From Aporrectodea caliginosa (taxonomy: Eukaryota > Annelida > Clitellata > Crassiclitellata > Lumbricidae), in the NCBI GenBank assembly GCA_020284085.1, contig JACEVL010000958.1:124001-188000 (forward strand): a stretch of 64,000 bases of DNA, written 5' to 3'. The position numbers were made by a program, and so were the translations under genes. Under the pieces are notes generated by a model. The model made no database searches, was not told where the DNA came from, and was given only the letters and a program-made list of their open reading frames with translations. Each line of letters begins with the position of its first letter. Within the stretch, counting starts at the first letter, position 1. Positions 44,161-54,029 of this stretch are shown piece after piece.

Positions 44161-44226
44161 AACTGTAATTGCAGTGTTGCGTCTCCTTGTCTCATTTGTC
44201 AATTATTGAAGTGCCTTCATCAACGT
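44161..44226 (-). pseudogene. Broken type-C EGF exon
   Basis: After an intact-looking acceptor (gttttagcag) it reads DVDEGTSIIDK then a stop, then DKETQHCN. The exon at 42426-42563 reads DVDECASTNDTCDKETQQCN. The first Cys is Gly and a stop follows. It lies just downstream of the type-A exon at 44549, so an A+C pair was duplicated and this half died. Confidence 0.75.
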
Positions 44227-44548
44227 CTGCTAAAACATGTTCAAAAAGACACAAAGTATTGCCTTGCATATGCATAGCCTTGAATTGTAATTTTTTCTTA
44301 AAAGATAAAATAGTCCCGTGAATCTTTGAAATAATTATGAATGCTACAGAAGAACCACAGAACGTGCTGTTAGTAATTACATTTGCTAGCTAAGGAATCG
44401 AGATTCAATGTGGCACGATTAGCTGGCCTTTATAATGTAAGGCATTAGAATTTGTAGCCTAAGTGACATGTTCAGATTGATCTCAAATATTTTCCACTTA
44501 ACAACGTTAATTTAATTAAAAAAACTTTTGGCGGGTATAGTCAATTAC

Positions 44549-44674
44549 CAGTGCAGGCATCATTGTTTTTCGTATATCCTAGTGAGCAGTTGCAATTGTA
44601 GCTGCCAACAGTGTTGGTGCAGAATTTCAAAGTGGAATTGCAAATTCCCGGTCTCATCGAACATTCATCTATAT
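44549..44674 (-). CDS. Calcium-binding EGF exon (type A, copy 2)
   Basis: The exon is phase 1-1, 126 bases, with acceptor gatgcag and donor gtaatt. It reads (D)IDECSMRPGICNSTLKFC then TNTVGSYNCNCSLGYTKNND ACT, with six Cys. It is very similar to 42885-43010. Confidence 0.95.
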
Positions 44675-44926
44675 CTGCATCAAAACACGTTAGAATCAAC
44701 TTTGCTGCATCAATATAGTATTACGTTTTCAGGTTTAATAATGTTAATTATACATCACTACTTGTAGACAATAAGAAAAGTTGTGTCAAAAACACAAACA
44801 ATTGCAATCTCTAATGTTTACAATTTTGTGCGAATCACATGTTAAAGACCACGACATCTCATCTCAATCTTGCATATGTATGTAATAATTATTAACTGTA
44901 ATATTAACTGTTGTTGTGTGTATTTA

Positions 44927-45372
44927 GGGACCGTCCATAAATGCCGTCACGCGATTTTGGCCGATTTTACACTCCCCTCGTCACATGTCGCCGCAAAAAG
45001 TAGCAGCCCCTGAAAAATGACGTCACAAAGCTCTGATCCCAAAACCAAATTTCCATTTGAAAATAAGATATGATTCAAAAGGAGTCGTTGGAAAGCTGAT
45101 AATAGCATAAAATTAACTTGAATATTCATCATCTAACCAATTACTTTAGATTTTCAGAATATTTTGTAGTATAACAAAGCAAAATGGAAAGAGTAGAATT
45201 ACCACAATAACATTTTCATTCCACATAATGAAAAGTTCTGGTAGAATCAGTAGAATTAAAATGTTAAATATAAACAATTTATCCAAAAGTCAACGAATTT
45301 ATTCTTCTCCATTCTTTCACGGCGAAGCAAAATGCTCCTTGGTAGGCCTACGAGAATTTTATGGACGGTCCC
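44927..45372. mobile_element. MITE with GGGACCGTCCATAAA ends
   Basis: The ends are GGGACCGTCCATAAATGCCG and TTTTATGGACGGTCCC, inverted. The interior has no coding frame. The target duplication is uncertain (at most TA). Confidence 0.7.
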
Positions 45373-46080
45373 CTACGGAGTTAGGCAAAAGCGGAAATCA
45401 TAGAGCTGCCAAGCTTTACATTCTCGTCGAGTTGTTGCTTGCCTTCGGAATAACGGCCGAACTGCTCCACTCGTAATCTCGTCAGTCGCCACATAAATTA
45501 CCATGCCTGGGACATCAATACTCAATTGTACACCCCAACCTACAGGTTGCGTTGTGTTTTGGTAAGTTAAGGTGAAGGCTGTACATATAACTGTGTCTTG
45601 AACACTGTAGCCTATGACCTTGTAAGCGTTAATAAACATGATCCAAAAATTGTCCCACTTGTCTGAAAAAGCACGCGTTTTAACGAGGTGGGTCAGGTAT
45701 GTCACAACCCGGTGTCTTGCCTATCGAGACATAGTTTTACCACTGACTTGGTTGTCGAACTACTCTCGATATTCTGGTCGGAATTATGGATTGCCTGATT
45801 GCAGAAAAACACACAATAGGCTGTAGATTTTGACCGATTGCGTGGAAAGTATAGAAGACTTCCCGTTAATAAAGTTTGTTGTGGGATGTGAACCTGACAC
45901 TGGTTATGGCTTGGCCATGGCTGCTTTCTTTCCAAGAGCCGTTGACATGGACCATTCCCTCCCTGGTCTGAGGGGACTTCCAGGCTCCATCCGTAACCCC
46001 TGGGATATCCTGGTACCGTAATACAAAGTGAATGATTGAGTCACAAACCAGGCCGGATTACGCGGCCTAGGAAGTTCAGT
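45373..46080. other. Unrecognised GC-richer stretch
   Basis: Short frames occur on both strands (for example 45373-45705 on minus, with QNTTQPVGWGVQL). I do not recognise a family. EGF-unit intron sequence resumes at about 46075 (GTTCAGTATTTGGTGTGTGG). Confidence 0.3.
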
Positions 46081-46479
46081 ATTTGGTGTGTGGAGTCAAA
46101 TTTAAATTCACTGTCAATGTATATAACCTTAAAGAAGATGTTTGCAACAGGTTTTTAATTTTGTTGAGTTTGCTTTAAGCAGTTCCTGAAAATTCAAAGA
46201 CAATCTTTCTTAGACTGCAATTAAACCATAATTACTAGCAAAGACTGCTATTCATCATGAAACGATAATTAGCCTATGCGATTTTTAGGACCGCTCACTT
46301 ATACAATCTCGTCAAGGTTGACAACTTACAAACTAAATTCATCATCGTTATTAACAATAATAATTTGCCCTAGATAAATTAATCTGAAATTATGATTTCA
46401 TCAAACTCGGTATATGACTCAGCCTAATCATTCCGACAAATCCGTCAAATATGTCTTCTACGCACATCTTCAAAAGGCA

Positions 46480-46613
46480 AAAAAAACTTTTGGCGGGTAT
46501 AGTCAATTACCAGTGCAGGCATCATTGTTTTTCGTATATCCTAGTGAGCAGTTGCAATTGTAGCTGCCAACAGTGTTGGTGCAGAATTTCAAAGTGGAAT
46601 TGCAAATTCCCGG
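46480..46613 (-). pseudogene. Truncated type-A EGF exon, identical to 44519-44651
   Basis: Beginning in the shared flank (aaaaaacttttggcgggta), about 133 bases are identical by eye to the 3' intron flank and 3' part of the exon at 44549-44674. Identity ends abruptly at ...CAAATTCCCGG, before the DIDEC part and acceptor. It cannot be used as an exon. It is either a very recent partial duplication or an assembly join. Confidence 0.85.
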
Positions 46614-46687
46614 CTTAAATTTACCATATGCAAGACAGATATGCCTTTAAAAAAAATTAAAAGCAAAATAATGCTGTGCATTTCAAC

Positions 46688-46813
46688 CTTCGCATATTGT
46701 CCGGTTGTTTCCAAACCTATATCCACTTTGACAACTACAGACAAAACTGCCCACAGTGTTTCTACAAGTTGTCGTTCGGTTATCACAAAGACTGAGGTTG
46801 CACTCATTTACAT
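46688..46813 (-). CDS. Calcium-binding EGF exon (type B1)
   Basis: The exon is phase 1-1, 126 bases, with acceptor gttgtag. It reads (D)VNECNLSLCDNRTTTC then RNTVGSFVCSCQSGYRFGNN RTICE. Six Cys, a calcium motif, a hydroxylation motif and NRT glycosylation sites are present. The donor is the unusual G|gttgaa shared in type by all B exons. Confidence 0.95.
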
Positions 46814-46999
46814 CTACAACGACAATAATATTCATATAATATAATGCCGCAATGTTAAAATATAAACTTGCCACCTCTTTGCAGATCGAGATTGTATCGA
46901 AATACATAGGCTTAGACGGCATAATCGCTTGGCTGTCACCTGTACGGAAGGAGTTCAGTATTTGGAGTGTGGTATCAAATGACAATAATATTCACTGTC

Positions 47000-47372
47000 A
47001 AGATATAATTATTTTTATTTAGGCTATTATAATTATTTCTTTAACAGCCTCTATTCGCACTACCCATTATTCGTTGTTCTATCACAATTAGTTAAGTGAC
47101 CTAGTTAAGTGTTGTTAGTTAAGCTAGTTATTCTTATTTTTTTCCTGACAATGCTATTTGTGTAAACTCAATCGTCATCCCTCTGCTAACATGGTACACG
47201 GGTATACCTAACTTAGCGGGACTTCGGTCCCTTCTGGGTACCCGATTGTTTCGCTCAAAAGTTAATAAGATAATCATGTGATCTGTTTGTTTTAAATTTC
47301 CAAACTTATGATAGGTGATTAATGATTATTCTGGATCACTAATGATTGATTGCTTGATTGATTGATCGATAA
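47000..47372 (+). repeat. 3' end of the ATTG-tailed LINE (family 2)
   Basis: It has the signature TTAGCGGGACTTCGGTCCCTTCTGGG and a (TTGA)n tail. It interrupts an EGF-unit intron (flanks 'ttcactgtcaagatat' and 'aaccttaaagaaaatg'). Confidence 0.7.
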
Positions 47373-47692
47373 CCTTAAAGAAAATGATTGTAACAGCTTA
47401 ATAAATCTGTGGAGTTTGCTCTACGTAACTCTTGACAAAATGGGACTTTTAAAATTAACAGACAATCTTTAGTAGAGTGCTATTCGTCATGAAACGATAA
47501 ATACGAGAGGATTCTGACAGCTGATTTATGGAATCTTGTCCAGGTTTGACAACTCAGAATAAATGCATCCTCGCCATTTGCAATAATTAATTCACCCTAA
47601 ATTAAATAATCTCAAGGTCCAAACTCTCAACATTACCCAGCCTAATCAGTGTTTGATTGCATAATCCCTTGGCTCTCACCTCTACATACGGT

Positions 47693-49140
47693 AATGTAAT
47701 GTAATGTAATTAGTAATTTATATAGCGCCGCTCACAGCCGAGGCCATTCAGTAGCGCTCCCAGTGCGAAAACCCCGAGAGAAGAAATATGTTTTAAGGTG
47801 ATTCCATTAGTCACCTGTCCGAATCATCTCCTATGGTTTCATGATGAATAGCAGTCTAAGAAAGACAATGATCCAGAAAGGAAAGTCTCACGCAAAGAGA
47901 AGTGAAGGGCATTCCATAAAGAGGGCCCAATGATGGCAAAGGATCGAGTTTGAGCAATCGTGGTCCTAGCTCGTGGGACAAAGAAGTCAGACCGGTCCAG
48001 AGATCGTAAAGGCCGATGAGAAGATGCAGAAAGAGGAGGACGAATGACATCCCTGAGGTATTTTGGAGCAAGTCCCAGTTTGGATTTGAGGACCAAAGCA
48101 AGGACTTTAAACTGAATGCGGTCAGAGAGAGGAAGCCAATGCAGTTGGTTGACCATGAACGATGATATATGGGAGTATTTAGGAAGGTAGGCAATCAATC
48201 GAACAGCAGTATTGAGAACAGATTGAATAGGGTATAGACGGACCTTGGGAAGACCAATAAGTAGGGAGTTGCAATAATCAATTCTGGAACAGACAAATGC
48301 ATGGACAATGGATGCCATGGTAGAGAGAGGAACAGATCTGCGAATAACCCTGAGACGCCGTAGGTGAAAGTAAGAGGATCGTGTAAGGTTGGTTATATGA
48401 GCAGAAAAAGTGAGAGCGCTGTCCAAAGTGACACCTAGGTCACGCACACAAGCAGAGAACGTAAAATTGGGAAAGTTTTCAGAGAGAAGCGAAAAGTCAA
48501 TTTTCAGAAGTTGTTGGGGTGTGCCAAGCCAAATAAGTTGAGTTTTGGAAGAGTTTAGCGAAAGGCGATTGGAAGACATCCACAAATGCAAGTCATGGGA
48601 AAGAGCTTCAATACGGCGAGCTAAAGTGAGTTGAGTAGACGCAGGACCATGAACATATGCCTGAACGTCATCAGCAAAAAGGTGACCAGTAGCAGAGGTT
48701 TTGGAAACAAAGAGATAATATCAGCCGTGTACAAAATGAAAAGAAGGGGTCCAAGGACTGATCCCTGAGGAACTCCTAGAAGGACAGGCACCCAGTTAGA
48801 CCTGGAATTACCAGCTATAACCATTTGGGTGCGACCAGACAGGTAGGATTGAAGCCAGAGAAGAGGACTCCCTTAAGTCCATAGGAGGATTCAAGGCGTT
48901 GGAGCAGAATATCATGATCCACCATGTCAAAGGCTGCTGAGACATCAAAAAGTGCAAGAAGGGAGACCTGAGCCTTATCAATAGCTGAGTAGATGTCAGC
49001 TAGCATAGAGAGCAGGGCTGTTTCAGTTGAGTGGAACGCCCTGAAACCAGATTGGTGTGAGGGGAGAAGGCCTGAAGACTCAAGGTAAGGAAGAATCTGA
49101 ATTGAAACCAGACGTTCAAGGGTTTTGAAAGAAAAGACAA
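47693..49140 (-). pseudogene. L2/CR1-like LINE, 5'-truncated, with reverse-transcriptase remains
   Basis: Frames run right to left. First come ALFDVSAAFDMVDHDIL and GVPQGSVLGPLLFILYTADI (reverse-transcriptase motifs, the FADD part frame-shifted). Then a 250-residue frame covers LHLWMSSNRLSLNSSKTQ, LHWLPLSDRIQFKVL and IIGPSLWNAL. The 3' end carries GGGAGCGCTACTGAAT...GGCGCTATATAAATTAC and a (TTACA)n tail. It is the likely source family for the 3' tail on SINE-A. Confidence 0.88.
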
Positions 49141-49540
49141 GTTAGAAATACGGTGTTCATGGTTCTAGGGCAATTGCGAGACGAGCAATTCGGAGCGGAC
49201 ATTTCGGAGTGGATAATTCTCTGCGGGAAATTGGTACCCGGATAATAATTTTTGAGAGCGGCCGAAGAATTATTCTCATCTATCCAACTTCTATTTTAGC
49301 AAAAATTAGTTTCAACAATTCAACTTATATTTAACCAAGAATTTTTCCATCAACCCTAGGGTGCATCATATGCCCCAAAATATTTCAAAAGAGTTTGTCC
49401 CTGTTTCATTTCTTTTCCTATTACTGAAAAGGCATGTTTACCAAAGTTTGGCAATATTCTGACATACACTAGGTATCCCACCCAACAATTGAAGTTTTGC
49501 AGGTGCGAACCATTACGAGAATGTCATACATGTCATACAA

Positions 49541-49945
49541 GTTGTAATTGTAATTGTAATTTGTAATTGTAATTGAACACTTGTTATAGCGCCCCTTGGG
49601 GATTCAGAGGCGCTCCCGACTACTGCGCGGACGATGAATCGGAGTTTCACACGCCGAAGCGCATGAGCAATTGCGAGTGAAGGACTTGCCCAGGGTCCCT
49701 ACGCGGGGCTTTTTAGGTGGATTCGAACCCGCAATCCTCCAGCTGCAAGGCACCGAACAAACCCCCAAACCACCGCGTCCCAGTTATTGTGATGTGTTGT
49801 ATTGTATTGTACTCCACGTTTATAATGCGACCGAGCCACCCGCAGTAAAGATCCGAGAAATTAATCTCTGATAAACCGACCGACCGGGAAGCGAACCCGG
49901 GGCGCCGACGTGACGAGCGGGCTACCAACCCACTCGGCCACTCAG
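49541..49945 (-). repeat. Dimeric tRNA-derived SINE, copy 3
   Basis: Both tRNA-like units and the LINE-type tail are present, ending in (TTACAA)n. It abuts R1 copy 2 at 49946. Confidence 0.8.
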
Positions 49946-50441
49946 GGGTGTCCAGAAATATGAAACATCGCAGAAAACCCTCATACTCAAGTTTCTCCCA
50001 TTATCCTATTCATTAGTTGTCTATAAATATTTTTTCTGAATTTTAAAATGTTATCCTGAGGTGGCTCAAAGCCCCCAAACATACCCTACTTAAATACCCA
50101 GGACTGAAGGCTTGGGACTAGGAACTTAGGTTCATTGTGAATCTACTCTTTTTATCACACAAAATTAACAAATAGTCCGATTTGGACGAACTTATTGGAC
50201 CTTGTTTGACTTGACAAGAGTTACATCTGGGGAAAATGTAGACACCCATATCAAGGTCATTCAAGGTCATTTCAAGGTCAGAATAAACGAAATCTAGCAA
50301 AAACAAGAAAAAATGGCCAGCCACCTCAGGATAACATCTAAACATTCTGAAAAAATATTTATAGACAACTAATGAATGGAATAATGGGAAAAACTTGAGT
50401 TTGGGTGTTTTCTGCGATGTATTATATTTCTGGACACCCCT
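49946..50441 (+). mobile_element. MITE R1, copy 2, with terminal inverted repeats of about 115 bp
   Basis: It starts GGGGTGTCCAGAAATATGAA and ends with the inverse (TTATATTTCTGGACACCCC). It contains three perfect TCAAGGTCA sites at 50251, 50261 and 50272. It is non-coding. The second copy at 40196 lacks the right end. Confidence 0.8.
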
Positions 50442-51414
50442 AGTGTAACTTCTATGACATGTATGACATCCTCGTAATGGTTCGCTCCTGCAAAACTTCA
50501 GTTGTTGGGTGGGATACCTAGTGTATGTCAGAATATTGCCAAATTTTGGTAAACATGCCTTTTCACTAATAGGAAAATAAATAAAATAGGGACAAATGCT
50601 TTTGAAATATTTTGGGGCATATGGTGCACCCTAATCAACCCAACATCTATTTAAGAAGAATTATTTTCATCAATCGAACTTCTATTTAACCAAGACTTTC
50701 TTTCTATCAATACAACTTCTATTTAAGCAAAAATTTCTTCGATCCAGCTTCTATTTAAGGATGAATTACAATGGCGAATTATTTAGAGCTCCAAAACGAT
50801 AAATTTCCGATACTTTCATTCTATTTAAATTTTAAGTTCACAGGATCTTCTATTCTCGCGGTAAGATACTAGCCTATTCTTCCATAGGGTCTGTAAGATC
50901 AGAGAACAATTTTTTTGGTGCCACTAAATAAATACTAAATAAATGTATGATCTTCGTAAGAGCCCGGCGTTGAATCGCTGTAAGCCTTTGGTCTTACTAT
51001 TTCAAAGGGTCTGGAAGTTCAGAGAACGATTGCTTCGTGCCACCAAATAAATTCTTAATAAATGCCTGTTTGCCGTAAGTTCGGTTCAAATTGTCCACTC
51101 CGAGTTGTCCGGTCACCGGTGTTCAGTATTTGGTGTGTAATATTAAATGTCAATTAACTGTCAATATACATTACCTTCAAGAAATTGTAACAGCGCTATA
51201 ATTCTGTGGAGTTTACTCTACGTAGTTCTTGACATACTGGCACTTAGAAAATTTAGAGGCAATCTTTCTTAGACTGCTATTCATCATGAAACCATAGGAG
51301 ATGATTCGGACAGGTGACTAATGGAATCACCTTAAAACATATAAACTGACAAACTCAATTCATAATCGGCATTTGCAAATAATTAATTTACCCTAAATTA
51401 ATTAATCTGAAATG

Positions 51415-52432
51415 CAGTGATGGGCACTTTAACTACTGTAGTTAATAACTAGTAGTTATAACTACTACAAAGGTAGTTGTGTAGTAGTTATAACTACTTT
51501 TAAAGAATTAGTTTTAAAAATAGTTATAACTATTTTTATCAAGTAGTTTGTAGTTAATAACTACACTATTTTTACTAACTACATTTTCCTATTTACAGCC
51601 GTTGTCCATAGACATTATAAATTTATTAGTGATTGCTCCTGTCCTTTGTTAGTTTATTTGATATATTGTTGCGAGTTCCCCCTAGCTATAACGAAGCTCA
51701 AGACTCGAGTCTATTTTCAGAGGTATAATTCTCAACAAAAGAAATCAAAACGATACATTACCCAACCGTAGAACGACGGTGGAAGAAGGGTTTGCTCTCG
51801 AGACGAAGAACGCCCAACAAACAAGTCTGCAACTCAGCAACGGGCTGACGAACATCACAAACTTAAGCAACCTTGAGTAGACTCAGAAATGGCACAAGCC
51901 ACGAACTGGCTTGACTACCGTGCACCCATGAAGATCTCAGACAAGATAACTAGCAACAAGGCTGTGTCATCGGAGACTCCCTAACCGCCCCTATTCCTAC
52001 CTCCTTATAATTTTATAGGTAATTTCTCTCACTAGAGGACTCCCCCTCGGCTAAGGAAACTACCCAAGTGTAACCAATGCCCATCCCAGGACTGGTTAAA
52101 CCACAAGACCCTAACAATATGCAGTTATTCATTATAATTAGATTTGTCACTTGTTAATTGTGTGTGACTTTTTTATTACTTGTGTTGAATATCAGTAATT
52201 AATGCAGATAATAAATTATCGCACTACTTGGTGAATATCAGTGTACCGTAACACAACTTTAGAAAAGTAGTTTGAAAAGTAGTTAGGCCTACCTATACTT
52301 ATCTGGTAGTTACCAAAACTAGTTATAACTACTTGTCATCTAAAGTAGTTAACCAGTAGTTATAACTACTTATTTTGAAAGTAGTTAGGAAGTAGTTTTA
52401 ACTACTAGTTAAGTAGTGTGCGCCCATCACTG
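51415..52432. mobile_element. hAT-like MITE with long TAGTTATAACTAC arms (hAT-4)
   Basis: The ends are CAGTGATGGGC...GCCCATCACTG, with flanks ctgaaatg and ctcaaatg (7 of 8 alike). The arms consist of inverted GTAGTTATAACTAC-type repeats of more than 150 bp. There is no transposase. It interrupts EGF-unit intron sequence. Confidence 0.88.
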
Positions 52433-52618
52433 CTCAAATGATATTTTACCCAGCCTAATCATTCTTACAAGTCGTCAAATAGTCTATATCTTATTTGCAT
52501 ATCGTAAAAAAGTGTGCATATAATTTAAAAGCGTTACAGCTATAATAGGCCTACTTTACTATTGCATCCTAAATATGCCTTTCAAGATTTGTCAAAAGCG
52601 AATTCTCTGCATATCAAC

Positions 52619-52744
52619 CTTCGCAGACAGTCATGTTGTTTCCATGTCTATATCCATTTTGACAATTGCAGACAAAACTGCCCACAGTGTTCGTACAAGT
52701 TGTCGTTCGGTTGTCACAAAGGGAGAGGCTGCACTCGTTTATAT
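52619..52744 (-). CDS. Calcium-binding EGF exon (type B2)
   Basis: The exon is phase 1-1, 126 bases, with acceptor aattgcag and donor G|gttgat. It reads (D)INECSLSLCDNRTTTC then TNTVGSFVCNCQNGYRHGNN MTVCE, with six Cys. Confidence 0.95.
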
Positions 52745-53234
52745 CTGCAATTACAATATTACTCAATACTTTATTATTAAAATTTTAAATTGACACAATT
52801 TTGCAGATCAGTATATTAGCGAAATTCACAGTGTTATACAGCATAAGCCCGTCACCTCAACGTACGGAGTTCAAACTTTGGTGTGCAATGTTAAATGTCT
52901 ATTCTTTGCTAAGAAGTAGGATAATTATTCGAGTTTCGTGCTAGCCCTGGCACTGCAAAAGTTGCTCCCACTCCGGAATTCCTCTACGGTTAGCAGCAAT
53001 AGATAAGGATACTGCGGAGCGAAACCACGCAGACGATATCCTGGCTGCAGCTGCGTCGAAGATCGCACTCACTGACGAAACCCCAGAGTAGGAGAAGAAG
53101 GACGCCCGAGTCGCATCCGTTATTATGTCAACGAAGCCGAAGTCAGGGATGGTGATGGAAAGAGGAAACGACTCGAACCCGTTGGAAATAGATAGCTCCA
53201 CTGAAATAGGCAACAGATTGCTAAGCACATTACC

Positions 53235-53590
53235 ACAGTGTATTACAGCATAAAAGGATACTGGCAAGGCAAAACTGCGGTAACGGAACTGGCCTCGGCT
53301 GCCAGTGTTTCCGAGGCTGAAACTCGCGACTGGTTGAAGAAGCAAGCTGTGTGGCAGATATACCAACCCAGGCCACGCTGCATCTACCTCATGATAAGGA
53401 GGGTCGCAAGAAGTACAAATACGCTCTGACTGTTGTTGATGTTGCCTCACGATACAAAGAGGCTGAGTCGCTGATTGAGAAGAGTGCGGAGTTGCCCAGG
53501 AATTGCTTCTCCCTACACGACGTCCTCGGAACGATCGGCCGAATGGTGCGACAGCTACTTGAAGTTGTGGCTACGCTAAACGGTTGAGCC
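53235..53590 (+). pseudogene. Polinton (Maverick) integrase fragment
   Basis: One frame reads YYSIKGYWQGKTAV and LKKQAVWQIYQP. After a shift another reads LHLPHDKEGRKKYKYALTVV and DVASRYKEAESL. This pattern is the integrase of Polinton-type elements, also found in transposon-derived proteins of that group. It is frame-shifted and truncated. Confidence 0.75.
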
Positions 53591-54029
53591 GATGAGTTTG
53601 CTAGGAAAGCATGGTAAGAAGTAGGTTGAAGCAATCAAGGCTGCTATGGTAGCACAGAAGCCCTTTCTTCAGGCGCGTCGTGCTGTTGGCCTGGATCAAT
53701 CTAACTTTGAACATGCTGTAGGCCCTACTGGTCCGGTACTTGCATGCGACGGGCGACCTAGAGGGTGGTGCCAGACGGGCCATAGACTCTAATTGATCGC
53801 TCACCATCATTCACGCGATTTCGAAAGTTGTCAGACCTGCCCGCGTTGGACCATTTAGTGCACGGACTAGCCCGCGGTTATGTGTGCGAAGAGTTCCTCC
53901 CGGTTACTATACCGTAGGCATTGAAATGCCACGTGATAGCATACTCAACCGTCGAGGAACCCGTTACTGAAATGCTTGCGAGGTTATTTGGTAGTACCCG
54001 TGTGAACTTATTGTAATTTCATCAGTCGC

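Larger units (their letters stand above)
49150..51118. mobile_element. Long inverted-repeat element with two nested insertions
   Basis: The arms 49150-49540 and 50441-51118 are inverted, diverged copies. CACCCAACAATTGAAGTTTTGCAGG, in two overlapping parts, faces CCTGCAAAACTTCAGTTGTTGGGTG. The outer ends have CAATTCGGAGCGG and CCACTCCGAGTTGTCCGG. Between the arms sit SINE-A copy 3 and R1 copy 2. The whole block interrupts an EGF-unit intron (left flank ends tacatacgg, right flank starts gttcagtatttggtg). Confidence 0.65.
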
